Origin: Pseudomonas sp. G2-4
GTDB lineage: Bacteria; Pseudomonadota; Gammaproteobacteria; Pseudomonadales; Pseudomonadaceae
Direction: 5' to 3'
Assembly: GCF_030064125.1 (NCBI RefSeq)
Contig: NZ_CP125957.1
Span: forward strand, 4,954,501 to 5,018,500
Length of the DNA stretch: 64,000 bases
A model generated the notes under the pieces. It did no database searches and had not been told where the DNA came from. It saw only the letters and a list, made by a program, of their open reading frames with translations. The stretch's first letter is position 1, and every line of letters begins with the position of its first letter. This document shows, piece by piece, positions 16,305 through 25,979 of the stretch. A program made the position numbers and the translations under genes.

Positions 16305-19300
16305 TTAGAAAGTCCTTCCAGGAAATGTGTTCACCAAATTGCCTTTTGAGTCAGTAATCACGGTCATGAAATTAGTAGACTGCCCTCCTGCTTTAGCATC
16401 AACACCTATAGGCCGGCCCATATCAACTGTTCGAATAAAATTACCAGACGTTGGTGATTGGTACGCAGGTGTCTTGACGACCTGTGGAGTTTGCAGAACA
16501 ACCTTCAATTCATCCTTGGAAATCGTAAATGCCGATTTATTCTCACCCCAAGCGCCACCATGCTTTTTCCACGCGTACTCAAGTCCACTACCTGTGGCGT
16601 TAGCAGAGCCCGTTCGGACATTTACTCGCGAGGCAACAACTCCTTTCGCAGCACTGAGGGTGTTATTAGCTTCTGCTGCTGGCACGCCCCCTTTTGCACC
16701 AACACGGTACTCCCCAGGATTCTCGACAACCTTCCCATTAAAAGTGGTCGTCCCAGAGCCATACCCCCCCTCAAGCTTTCCGCTATACGCCCCCTCTACA
16801 CTGGTCCAGTTCATCGGCTTACCAGCCGACGCTTCAGCTTTGGCAATTTTGGCCATATCGGCCATCTTTTCAAGCCCTTCCGCCCCCACCTTGATCCCGG
16901 CTTTCGCCAAGGTCAAGCCGCCCTTGGCCGCCGTCCCCACGCCCGTGGCGATGGTGCCGACTTGCCAGACCAGTTCGCCAATATCCTGGCCCAGTTGCAC
17001 GGCACGGTCGTCGCCGCCGTGTTCCAGGGCGTCTTGAATGCGCACGATTTTGGCGTTGGCGTCATTGACCAGGGCGTCGCCCAGTTTCTGGCGCGCCTCG
17101 GGATCGTCGATCAAGGCTTTGATACCTTTGATCCCTTCAACCGGATTGAGGAGGAACTGCGCCAAGCCTTCGACATCGCTCCAACCCGCCTGCGCCAAGC
17201 CTTTGCCAATGCCGAATCGGGTCAGTACTTCTTGTTTTTGGTAAATGTACGCCCACTTGGCAACCACCTTAGTTTTGCCCAGCAGGTCAGCCTCGCTGTA
17301 CTCCTTCTCCGCCTGAACCAATTGCTGAGTCGCCAGCCAGTTGTTGTCCACCGCAGCGCCAGCCGCGCTGTTGGCGGTGGCCGGGTCCAGCGAAGAGCTG
17401 GTGGTGGCCAGCCCAGTGACGATGCTGACAATCAGGTTGCGCTTGGCTTCGCGCTGGGCTTCGCTTTCATCGGGGCTGGCTTCGGAGAACAGGCCGGTGA
17501 GCAGACTCGACGCCGCCGCGCCTGCCGCCCCACTGCCACAGCTCTGGCTGCTGGCGGCGGCACCCGCGCAGGCGACGATGCCGTGCAGCGCGGCGTGCAG
17601 TGGCGAGCCTTCGGTGAGTTTGCCGTCCGCCACCAGGTCGCCGATGTAGCCGGCGCCCTGCTGTTGCACGTAATTGACCACCAGCCCTTGGACGAACGCA
17701 CCGTTGCCGCCACTGATATTGCCGCTGGCCGCGCCCACCAGGGCGGTGGTGATCTGCCGGTAGGTACCACCCGCGCCCCACTTGTCGGCGATGCCGCTGG
17801 CTTCGGCATTGAGGCGCTGAGCACTGCCGAGCAGCGCCAGGCGTTCGGTGTCGGTGAGCTGGGCGTTGGGGTCCAGGGCCGCTGCCTGAGCCTCCTTGGC
17901 CTGTTTGCGCTTGTCGTCGACTTCCTTGGCCTTGTTGGCGAGCAAGGTGCTGGCTTCGTTGGCGAACGCCCCGACGATCTCGAAACCGGCACGGATTTCG
18001 TCTTCGTCGAAGATCGGCTTGAGCGTGTTGGTGGTGTCGCGGTCACTGGAGACATCGCGGTTGAGGCTGGCGACGGTTTGCTCGCCATTCTTGCCGGTGC
18101 GCTTCTGTTGCTCGGCGTCGTTGCTGATGACGATGGTGCCGCCGCTGATGCCGCTGCGGGTGACGCTGCTGGCGTCGTCGCTGGCACTGATGGCAATCGG
18201 CATGGTGGCGCTGAGGTCGTTATCGTTCTTCGGCAGGTCGGTGCCAGGGGTTTTCGTGCCGCCGCTGGTGGCGTTGCCCTGCTGGTCCTTGCCGACTTCG
18301 CGATAGCCACCCCCGACGCTGACGGTGCTGGCGTCGTACTCGGCCTTGTTCTTGATGTCGCGGCTGGTGAGGCTGGCGGTGACCAGGCGATTCTTGCCGT
18401 CCTGCACCGCCTTGTCGCTGCTGGCGATGACGCCGCCAACCAAGTCGGTGTTGCCACCCACGCGAATGTCAAAGCCACCGTCCCCGGCCTTGATACCCGA
18501 TTGCTCGGTCACGCTGGCGTAGTTGGAATCGATATCCGTGGCACCGAAGCTGCCGCTGGCGCCGCTGACCGTACTCATGCCGTAGCAGAACGGCGGAATG
18601 CACAGGCTGATGCCAACGCCCAGGCTCTTCTCATCGACCACGTAGGTGTTGGTGTCTTGCAGGCTTTCGATGTTCAGGTCGCCGCCGATATCGGCCAAGA
18701 CTTGTTTGCCGCTGGCCACCGCGCCTTTGAGGTTGGTGTCGCCGCCGGAGGCCAGCAGCAGCTGGTTGCCCGCCTGGACGTGGGTATTGGTGTGGGTGAG
18801 TCCATCGCCATCCGCCTGGCCGCGACTGCCGGATGCCCCCAGGTCTAGAGTGAAACCGTTGCGGGTGCCGCCCAGGGAAAAGCCGATGCCGATGCTCGCG
18901 CTGCTGCCTTTGCTGTCGGTGTCCTGCTTGTCGGTATTGCGAGCAGCGAGCAGATTGATGTCACCGTCCGCCAGCAAGCTGGCGTTGCGTCCGGCCTTGA
19001 TATCGCTGCCTTGCACGGTGATGTTGCTGGCGGCCCCCGCGCCCGTGGCGCGCAGGCGGATGTCATCGCCGGCGGTCATGGTCGAGCCGGCCGCGCTGTC
19101 GCTGGTGTAGGTGGTGGTGCTTTCGTTTTTCTTGGTCCCCAGCGACAGGCTGATGTTGATCCCGCCCGCCGAACCCGGGTCCATCGCCACGGCGGTCGCC
19201 GCGTTGTTGGCTGCCAGCACGGCGGTGGCGGCGGCCAGGGCCTTCATGCGCCCGTCGTCGGTTTTCTCCGACGCCTGTTTCATTTGCTGGGACGTCTGGA

Positions 19301-22300
19301 TCGCGCTGATCACCGGGTTGGTCACGGTGAGGGTGAACCCGGTCTGTTTGAACAGGGTTTCACGCTCGCGCTCGCGGGTGTTGCGCGCCTCGACGACGTC
19401 GATGGTCTGCGCCGTGACGTCGATGCTGCCTTGCGGGGCCGACACCTGGCTGCCCACCTGGCGGTAGCCCTTGCCCGCTTCGATCAGCACATCGCCGGTG
19501 GTCGAACCAACGGTGCTCGCCACTGCCGTGTGCTCGGTGGTGAGGTCCTTGACGCTCTGTTGCTGGGTCCCCAGGGTGACGGCGATGCCACCGCCGCTGA
19601 ACAGGCCGCTTTTCTTCACGGACTTGTCGTGACGCTCGCTGCTGCTGGCAGTGCCCGCTTCGATGTTGACGTTGTTGTCCGCCACCAGAACAGTCTGGGT
19701 GGTGGACACCACGTTGCTGCCCCTCAGGTTGATATCGCGACCGGCCTGCACATAGGTCTGCTCGCCGCTCAGAGTGGAACCTTCGGCGGAGGTCTGGCTG
19801 ATCGTGTCGCGAGTGGTGGTGGTCTTGCTGGAGAACATCCCGTTGCTGCCTTTGACCTTGTGCGCTTCATCGGCGAACTGGTAGTTCTGGCCGGCGGTCA
19901 GGTTGACGTCGCGCTTGGCGTCGGCGAATACCGCGCCTTGCTCGCTGGTGACATGGGCGGCGCGGGCGTTGAGGTCCTGGCCCGCGCTCAAGCGCACGTC
20001 GCCCTGCCCTTGGACCTGGGAGCCGACTTCGGTCTGGCTGGCGTCCTTGCGCCAGTTGCTGCTGTTCCAGGTCAGCGCTTGCTCGTGCGCTTCGCCGACG
20101 GTGGCCAGGTTGATGTTCTTGCCCGCCTCCAGCAACGTACTGCCGCCCTTGCCGGCATTGACCACCTGGGCCCCGGTGAGGTTGAGGTCGTTGCCGGCGC
20201 TCACGCCCATCGTGCCCTGGGCGCCGCTGACGAACAGCCCGGCGACCCGCGACAGGTTGGTGCGGGTGCCTTGATCACTGCTGCTGTCCCGGGTGCTGGA
20301 GACGACGTTGATGTCTTGCCCGGCCTTGAGCGACAGGCTGTCCACGGCGCCGATCAGGCCGCCGAGGTTGTTGAGGTTCTCCCGCGCGGTGAGCGAGGCC
20401 TTGTCGGCCTGGATCCGGCCGCCGAGGTTTTCGATGTTCTGCGCCGTGATCGCCATGACGCTGCGCCCGGCCAGGCTGCCGCTGTTGATCAGGTCGCCGG
20501 CAATGTTCAGGTTCAGTTGTTGCCCGGCGATCAGGGCGCCGGAGCCATTGAGGTCGCCTTCCTGAACCCGTACGTACACTTGCGGCACCAGCACGTTGCG
20601 GGTTTCACCGTTGGCGAGGGTGACCTGCTTTTGCACCAGCCAGACGATGTCGCTGGTCAACTGGGCCATCTGCTCGGAGGTCAGGGCCACGCCAGGCACC
20701 AATTGCCATTGACTGGCGATGGTAACGGCGTTGTCGATCAGCGCGCGGTACTGCATTTCGTCATTGGCGTAGCCATCGAGAAAGCGGCGACCGGTGAGTT
20801 GCGCGACCTGTTCACGAATCAGCTTCTGCTCGTAGAACCCGTCACCCAGGCGTTGCTGGGTCAGTGCCGGGTCGACTTGCAAGCGTTGCAGCATGTAGTC
20901 CGAAGACAACCAGGTGCGGTAGCTGGCAAAGCGCGGGTCGGTTTCGATCAGGTAGCCGTTGGTGTTCTGAGGCGTGGTGCTGAACAGGCTGTTGTTCGGC
21001 AATTCAAGGGACGGCCCACCGCTGCGAATCTGCTCGGCGACGCCTTTGGTGTTCAGTGTGGTTTGCGCGGCCACCTGAACGATGGGCGCCACTTGATGGG
21101 TTCTGCCGACCGGGGCGCTGACCGCCCCCGTGCGAGTGATTTGATCACTGACACTCTGAGTGGCGCGAGCGCTGATCTGGGTGCCGGTACCGTTGCCGGC
21201 GGCATTCTGGACAAACACGGTGGGTTGCAGGGAGATGTCCTGAATCAAAGGTGCAGGCGTGTAGGCCGTGACGGCTGTTCCTTGACGATCGCGCCCTTTG
21301 CGCTGGATACGATAGAAGTGGCTGGCGGTGCCGCTGTCTGTGGTGGTGCGCTGGCCGGTCAGCTCGGTGTTGGTCAGACTGGCAATGTCGGCCTGCAACA
21401 ACCCTCCGGCTATGATGCGGCTCTTGTCGTTGAGGACATCACCGGCGCTGATCTGCATCGTGCCGCCGGAAAGAATCTGCGCCGGTGCCGAGGTGGCAAT
21501 CTGGGTTTCCTGCACCACGCGGGTGTAGTCGTAACGGTTCCAGTTGTCTTGCTGGCCCTCAGGAGTGGTCAGATAAAGGACCTCGTCGTTGTGCAGGGAA
21601 ATCTGGTCGCCCTGATAGCGGTTCGACGAACCGGTGAGCTGAAACTCCTGCAAGGCAGTGCGGCTGACTTCCACCTGTTGGGTGCTGAAGTGCTCGTTGG
21701 TGTTGCGCACGCTCTGCACGTTCAGCGACAGGTCGCCGAGGGCCTCGATGGTCGCACTGGCGTTGGTCAGCAACTGGGCGCGATTCTGGGCTTTGTCGTT
21801 GGCGTCCAGCGCTCCGCCGATGGCCAGGTTGCCGGCGCTGAAGATCAGCGCCTGTTCACGGTTGTCCAGGGTACCGGCGCCGATATCCAGCGACTCCCGG
21901 GCGGCGATGGTCGCGGCAGTGCCGTTTTCATCACGGTTGGTCAGCGCCGAGGTGGCAATCGCCAGTCGGTCACCGTAAAGGCGTCCGGTGCCCAGATTGC
22001 TGAGCGAGAGAGACTGAATACGCACTTGCTGACCATCGATCAGACCTCGGTTGGCCAGGCTGTCATTGACCGTCAGGCGAACCTGGCCGGCGCTGATTTC
22101 TGCGCTGGCGGCGTTGTCCAGTGTCTGCGAGCGCACCCGCAGGAGATTGCCTGCCAACAGTTTTCCGCTGTTGTTGAAAGCCCCCTCGGTGCTCAGGTCA
22201 ACCGTGTTGTTGGCCTGAATCTGCCCGCTCAGCGCCAGGCCGCCTTGCAGCCTGAAAGTCAGGTCGCCCAGACTCAGGGCCCGACCGGAACCGCTGTAAT

Positions 22301-25300
22301 AGGCCGCGTTGAGGGATAACAGACTGCCAGCAAGCAAGGTACCGTCGAGGTTCTGCACCGACTGGCGACGCTGCGCCGGGTCGCGGTCAGTGATGGTCAG
22401 GCCGGCCCCTGACGAGATCAGTCCGCCTTGGTTGTCCAGCGTCTGGCTGACCCCAATGGACAGGCCTTCGTCGGCGCGTACAGCACCGGCCTGGTTGCCG
22501 AAGGTGTCAACTGCCAGGCTGATGGCACGACCTTCAAGACCCTGATTGACGCCCTGGGTGGCACTGTTGTCGAGCACGCTGGCACTCACATCCAGTGTTC
22601 CCGCGCTGCGGAGCAAGCCGCCCTGATTGTTGAGCGCATCACCCAGTATCAGGTCGACATCGCCGAGACCTTGTAGCTGGCCGCCACGGTTATCCAGCCG
22701 GGCGCCTTCAACGCTTACGGTTTTCTCACCAATGATCTGGCCGCCGCTGCCGTTGCCCAGCTCGGTGGTCTTTAGAACCAGAGCGCCCTTGGCCCCAAGG
22801 AAGCCGCTACTGTTGTTGAAGTTGGCACTGTGGATCTGCACGTCAGCCTGCCCGCTGATGCCTTGGGTGGTGCCCGATTGAATGTTGTTCAGCGCCTGAC
22901 TGCCGGTGTCGATGAACAGCTTGCCTTTGGCCTGGATCAAGCCCGCCGCGTTGCGCAGTTCACCACTGCGCAGGTCGAGTGTCGCACCGGCATTGAGCGT
23001 GCCCTGGCTGTTGTCCATCAGCAGGCCGTGGCTGTTCAGGTCCAGGGCCCGGCCACTGATCACGCCACTCTGGTTATTCAGGCCCTGGGCCGACAGCTCG
23101 ATATCGCCCAGCGCTTCAAGGCGCCCGCCGCTGTTATTCAGCGCATCCGCCGAGACGCTGACCAGCAGCCCGGACTGCACCGAACCCAGCACACCGTTGG
23201 TGTTGTTCAACTGCCCAGCGATGATCTCCATGCGCTGGGTAGCAGCGAGCGTGCCGCCGATATTGTTCAACTGGTCGAACGTCGCATGCAGCTCACCGCC
23301 GGCACTCACCGTGCCTTGGGTGTTATCCAGCACCTCGCCGCTGACCTTTGTCGTACCGCTGCCGGCCAGCGTCCCTCCGCCGTTATTGACCTCTTTGTCG
23401 GCCGTGACGGTCAACGCACCGTTATCGGTGGCGAGGACTTTGCCGCCCTGGTTGTTCAACGTACCGACCTTCAGGACCACCGCCCCGGGATTGCTGACTT
23501 GCCCGGCCTGATTGTCGAAGCGTTCACGGGCAGTGACCTGCAACGGTTGCGCACCGGTCTGGAGAATGCGTCCACGCTGGTTGGACAGGATCGTGGTGTC
23601 GAGCGTGATCTGTTGGCCTTGGGTCAGGCCGTCATCGATCACCACGTCGCTGGCCTTGACGCTCAACGTGCCATTGCTCGCCAGGGTGCCTTTGCTGCCG
23701 GCCAACTGGTTGGCCTGGATGTCCAGGGTGCCTTTACCCGCGTGTTCGACCTTGCCTTTGCTGTTGTCGAGGCGACTGGCGCCAAGCTTCAGGTTGTCGG
23801 CGTTGGAGGCGATGCGCCCGCCGCTGTTGTCGAGTGTGGCGCTGGCTTTGATCGACGAGTCTGCGGTGCCGGTCTGCACCAGTTCACCGCCGACATTGGA
23901 AAGATCGCGGGCACTCAATTGCAGGTTGCCGGCGGTGACCTTGGCCGCATCGGTACGCAAGGTCTTGGCCGCCGTGGCGGCCAGCACCTGGGTCGCATCG
24001 AGTTGACTGCCACTGAGGTTGGCGTCGCCGGTGCTGGCCGTCACGGTGACGTTGTGCCCCTGGGTCTGGCTGCTGCTCAGGTCCAGCTCATCGGCCTCGA
24101 CGCTGACATCGCCATCGGCGAGGTTCTGGCCCTGCGCCGTGACCGCCGTGGCCCGCAGCGCGAGGTTGCCACTGTTGCCCAACTTGCCGTCCGCACCGAC
24201 ACCCGCCGCCAGGCTCGAGGCCGTGGTGCTGCGAATGGTTTTGGCGGTCAGTGTCGTGTGGCTCTGGCTGGCAACGGTGCCGCTGTTGTCGATATCACCG
24301 ACGCTGTCGAGCCTCAGGTCGCCCTTGGCGTAGAGCGTGCCGCTGTTTTCAACGCTGGCAGCATTGATTCGGGTCGCCGTAGCGCTGCTGATAGCGCCCT
24401 GATTTTGCAGTTTGCCGTCAGCGCCGATCACCACCTCCCCGGCCATCGCGCCAATCTGCCCAGCATTGCGCACACCGACGCCGGACTCCGTGCCCACCAG
24501 CATGATCTTCCCGGCGTACATACCGCCCAGCTTGGCAACGTCGATGGCAACGGTGGGTTTTTCTCCCTCGGTGCCGGGTAGCGGCGTGGCCTGGGTGTTG
24601 TCGGCATTGACCTGATTACGTCCGGCGGTGACCTTCAAGTCGTTGGCCCATACCCCGGCGTTGACCTGCACTGAGCGGGCAATCAGATCCGTGTAGTCGG
24701 CCTCACGGGCATCCAAGCCTTTGCCTTCGATGTTGATAGCACCACCCTGCACGGTGTAGCCGGTGATGCGACCGTTCTCCAACTGCGCCCGGCCGGTGCT
24801 GAGGGTGGCACGGTCAGCGTTGATGAAGCCGCAACCGTTGCAGGTGATGCCGGACGGGTTGGCGATCACCACTTCGGCGCGTTGACCGGCGACTTCGACA
24901 TAACCGCGTAATTGACTGGGATTGCTGGCATTGACCTCGTTGAGGATGACCCGCGCGCTGCCATTGCCCAACATCGGGTTGCCTTCGATCCAGCCGCCCA
25001 GTTTCGTCTGGCTATTGGCGGTACCGTTGTTGAGGATCACGCCACGGCTATCGACATCGAACTGGTTGTAGGTGTTACGCGAGACACCACCGGCGCTCGG
25101 GGCCCGGATATTCACCTGTGGAGTACCGTTGGCACTTTCGATCACCATCGGTCGCTGGCCGGCCGGGGCGCCAGGGTCGGCGACAATGGTGCCCGCCCAA
25201 GCCGGTGTCACGCTCAGGGACACCAGCCCAATCGCCGTCATCAATGCAAAGCGCAAGGCCCCGAGCGTAGCCGTACAAGCCGGTGCCCCCGTCGTCGGGC

Positions 25301-25406
25301 CGGAGCCGGTCCCCGGCGCCTTGACCTGGCTGGTGACGTTCTCGGCCACGACCATCAACAGGCCGCGAGCCTTATTGAAAACGATTCGGTACAGATGCTT
25401 GTTCAT
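16305..25406 (-). CDS. cdiA: CdiA, giant filamentous CDI effector (two-partner secretion)
   Basis: 3033 residues. An extended signal peptide region (MNKHLYRIVFNKARGLLMVV) and a hydrophobic segment ending SVTPAWA lead to the TPS secretion domain (about 72-330; NPSGITCNGCGFINADRATL). Long FHA-type beta-helix repeats rich in G, N, L and Q follow. A VDNN motif near residue 2685 stands in for the usual VENN and marks the variable C-terminal toxin region (~345 aa). The last ~100 residues (SGLEYAWKKHGGAWGENKSA ... NLVNTFPGRTF) look like a small RNase-type toxin by pattern, not proven. Exported by CdiB, possibly acylated by the cdiC product, neutralised by CdiI. Confidence 0.93.
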   Translation of the reverse strand: MNKHLYRIVFNKARGLLMVVAENVTSQVKAPGTGSGPTTGAPACTATLGALRFALMTAIGLVSLSVTPAWAGTIVADPGAPAGQRPMVIESANGTPQVNIRAPSAGGVSRNTYNQFDVDSRGVILNNGTANSQTKLGGWIEGNPMLGNGSARVILNEVNASNPSQLRGYVEVAGQRAEVVIANPSGITCNGCGFINADRATLSTGRAQLENGRITGYTVQGGAINIEGKGLDAREADYTDLIARSVQVNAGVWANDLKVTAGRNQVNADNTQATPLPGTEGEKPTVAIDVAKLGGMYAGKIMLVGTESGVGVRNAGQIGAMAGEVVIGADGKLQNQGAISSATATRINAASVENSGTLYAKGDLRLDSVGDIDNSGTVASQSHTTLTAKTIRSTTASSLAAGVGADGKLGNSGNLALRATAVTAQGQNLADGDVSVEADELDLSSSQTQGHNVTVTASTGDANLSGSQLDATQVLAATAAKTLRTDAAKVTAGNLQLSARDLSNVGGELVQTGTADSSIKASATLDNSGGRIASNADNLKLGASRLDNSKGKVEHAGKGTLDIQANQLAGSKGTLASNGTLSVKASDVVIDDGLTQGQQITLDTTILSNQRGRILQTGAQPLQVTARERFDNQAGQVSNPGAVVLKVGTLNNQGGKVLATDNGALTVTADKEVNNGGGTLAGSGTTKVSGEVLDNTQGTVSAGGELHATFDQLNNIGGTLAATQRMEIIAGQLNNTNGVLGSVQSGLLVSVSADALNNSGGRLEALGDIELSAQGLNNQSGVISGRALDLNSHGLLMDNSQGTLNAGATLDLRSGELRNAAGLIQAKGKLFIDTGSQALNNIQSGTTQGISGQADVQIHSANFNNSSGFLGAKGALVLKTTELGNGSGGQIIGEKTVSVEGARLDNRGGQLQGLGDVDLILGDALNNQGGLLRSAGTLDVSASVLDNSATQGVNQGLEGRAISLAVDTFGNQAGAVRADEGLSIGVSQTLDNQGGLISSGAGLTITDRDPAQRRQSVQNLDGTLLAGSLLSLNAAYYSGSGRALSLGDLTFRLQGGLALSGQIQANNTVDLSTEGAFNNSGKLLAGNLLRVRSQTLDNAASAEISAGQVRLTVNDSLANRGLIDGQQVRIQSLSLSNLGTGRLYGDRLAIATSALTNRDENGTAATIAARESLDIGAGTLDNREQALIFSAGNLAIGGALDANDKAQNRAQLLTNASATIEALGDLSLNVQSVRNTNEHFSTQQVEVSRTALQEFQLTGSSNRYQGDQISLHNDEVLYLTTPEGQQDNWNRYDYTRVVQETQIATSAPAQILSGGTMQISAGDVLNDKSRIIAGGLLQADIASLTNTELTGQRTTTDSGTASHFYRIQRKGRDRQGTAVTAYTPAPLIQDISLQPTVFVQNAAGNGTGTQISARATQSVSDQITRTGAVSAPVGRTHQVAPIVQVAAQTTLNTKGVAEQIRSGGPSLELPNNSLFSTTPQNTNGYLIETDPRFASYRTWLSSDYMLQRLQVDPALTQQRLGDGFYEQKLIREQVAQLTGRRFLDGYANDEMQYRALIDNAVTIASQWQLVPGVALTSEQMAQLTSDIVWLVQKQVTLANGETRNVLVPQVYVRVQEGDLNGSGALIAGQQLNLNIAGDLINSGSLAGRSVMAITAQNIENLGGRIQADKASLTARENLNNLGGLIGAVDSLSLKAGQDINVVSSTRDSSSDQGTRTNLSRVAGLFVSGAQGTMGVSAGNDLNLTGAQVVNAGKGGSTLLEAGKNINLATVGEAHEQALTWNSSNWRKDASQTEVGSQVQGQGDVRLSAGQDLNARAAHVTSEQGAVFADAKRDVNLTAGQNYQFADEAHKVKGSNGMFSSKTTTTRDTISQTSAEGSTLSGEQTYVQAGRDINLRGSNVVSTTQTVLVADNNVNIEAGTASSSERHDKSVKKSGLFSGGGIAVTLGTQQQSVKDLTTEHTAVASTVGSTTGDVLIEAGKGYRQVGSQVSAPQGSIDVTAQTIDVVEARNTRERERETLFKQTGFTLTVTNPVISAIQTSQQMKQASEKTDDGRMKALAAATAVLAANNAATAVAMDPGSAGGINISLSLGTKKNESTTTYTSDSAAGSTMTAGDDIRLRATGAGAASNITVQGSDIKAGRNASLLADGDINLLAARNTDKQDTDSKGSSASIGIGFSLGGTRNGFTLDLGASGSRGQADGDGLTHTNTHVQAGNQLLLASGGDTNLKGAVASGKQVLADIGGDLNIESLQDTNTYVVDEKSLGVGISLCIPPFCYGMSTVSGASGSFGATDIDSNYASVTEQSGIKAGDGGFDIRVGGNTDLVGGVIASSDKAVQDGKNRLVTASLTSRDIKNKAEYDASTVSVGGGYREVGKDQQGNATSGGTKTPGTDLPKNDNDLSATMPIAISASDDASSVTRSGISGGTIVISNDAEQQKRTGKNGEQTVASLNRDVSSDRDTTNTLKPIFDEDEIRAGFEIVGAFANEASTLLANKAKEVDDKRKQAKEAQAAALDPNAQLTDTERLALLGSAQRLNAEASGIADKWGAGGTYRQITTALVGAASGNISGGNGAFVQGLVVNYVQQQGAGYIGDLVADGKLTEGSPLHAALHGIVACAGAAASSQSCGSGAAGAAASSLLTGLFSEASPDESEAQREAKRNLIVSIVTGLATTSSSLDPATANSAAGAAVDNNWLATQQLVQAEKEYSEADLLGKTKVVAKWAYIYQKQEVLTRFGIGKGLAQAGWSDVEGLAQFLLNPVEGIKGIKALIDDPEARQKLGDALVNDANAKIVRIQDALEHGGDDRAVQLGQDIGELVWQVGTIATGVGTAAKGGLTLAKAGIKVGAEGLEKMADMAKIAKAEASAGKPMNWTSVEGAYSGKLEGGYGSGTTTFNGKVVENPGEYRVGAKGGVPAAEANNTLSAAKGVVASRVNVRTGSANATGSGLEYAWKKHGGAWGENKSAFTISKDELKVVLQTPQVVKTPAYQSPTSGNFIRTVDMGRPIGVDAKAGGQSTNFMTVITDSKGNLVNTFPGRTF

Positions 25407-25451
25407 AGCAATTCCATTTGCGGAGCCAGCCCGCGATACCAGTGGTTGGAG

Positions 25452-25970
25452 TTACGATTCGATCGCCATCGGGTGGGCGGCAAACCAGGCCTTGGCCTGT
25501 TCGGGGATAACCCCGATCCCTTGGAATGTCTTGACCCGCAGGCCACGCTCGTCGCCGCGGTGATAGAGGGCACGGGCGCAGCGATTGGTGAAAAGTTGAC
25601 GTTGCAACAACCGGCTCAATGCCGCCGTGTGGCCAAAAGGAGCGACCCAATCGTTGAGCCAGAGGCGCTCGCCGCTATTCCAGTCGTCCTGCGTCAGCGC
25701 CAGCGGCGATTGCTGCAAGTAGCGTTGCTCTGCCGCTTCGTCGAGGTTGAGCCAGGACAGGTAGAACACCGGCTTGCCCTGTTCAGAGCCGAGCACGAAC
25801 TGACGATGCTTGAGGGCGGGCAATAACAGCGTCGGCAACGTGTGCAACGGCGCATCGCGATGGGCCTTGGAGTGCATCCACAACCAGGTGACGGAGCCAA
25901 GCACGGCCGCCTCATTCCAAGGCTCGTCGATCAGGCCGGGGGCGATAATGTCTAGCGTCTCGAACTGCAT
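25452..25970 (-). CDS. cdiC: HlyC-like toxin-activating lysine acyltransferase (CdiC)
   Basis: 172 residues matching the HlyC/RtxC family: LGSVTWLWMHSKAHRD holds the candidate catalytic histidine region, followed by LPTLLLPALKHRQFVLGSEQ, FYLSWLNLDEAAEQRYL and the hallmark WLNDWVAPFGHTAALSRLL with the conserved aspartate. These enzymes transfer acyl chains from acyl-ACP to toxin lysines. The gene lies between cdiB (9 bp before it) and cdiA (45 bp after it), so it is an operon member and CdiA is the obvious substrate. Acyltransferase genes occur in a minority of CDI operons. Confidence 0.88.
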   Translation of the reverse strand: MQFETLDIIAPGLIDEPWNEAAVLGSVTWLWMHSKAHRDAPLHTLPTLLLPALKHRQFVLGSEQGKPVFYLSWLNLDEAAEQRYLQQSPLALTQDDWNSGERLWLNDWVAPFGHTAALSRLLQRQLFTNRCARALYHRGDERGLRVKTFQGIGVIPEQAKAWFAAHPMAIES

Positions 25971-25979
25971 GGGATCACC

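Noticed and set aside
16458..18848. 796-codon plus-strand open frame opposite the cdiA end
   Set aside because: Antisense of the FHA repeats and toxin region; no independent support.
19011..22319. A 1102-codon plus-strand open frame opposite cdiA
   Set aside because: It is the antisense shadow of GC-rich repeats in cdiA; no domain or start signal.
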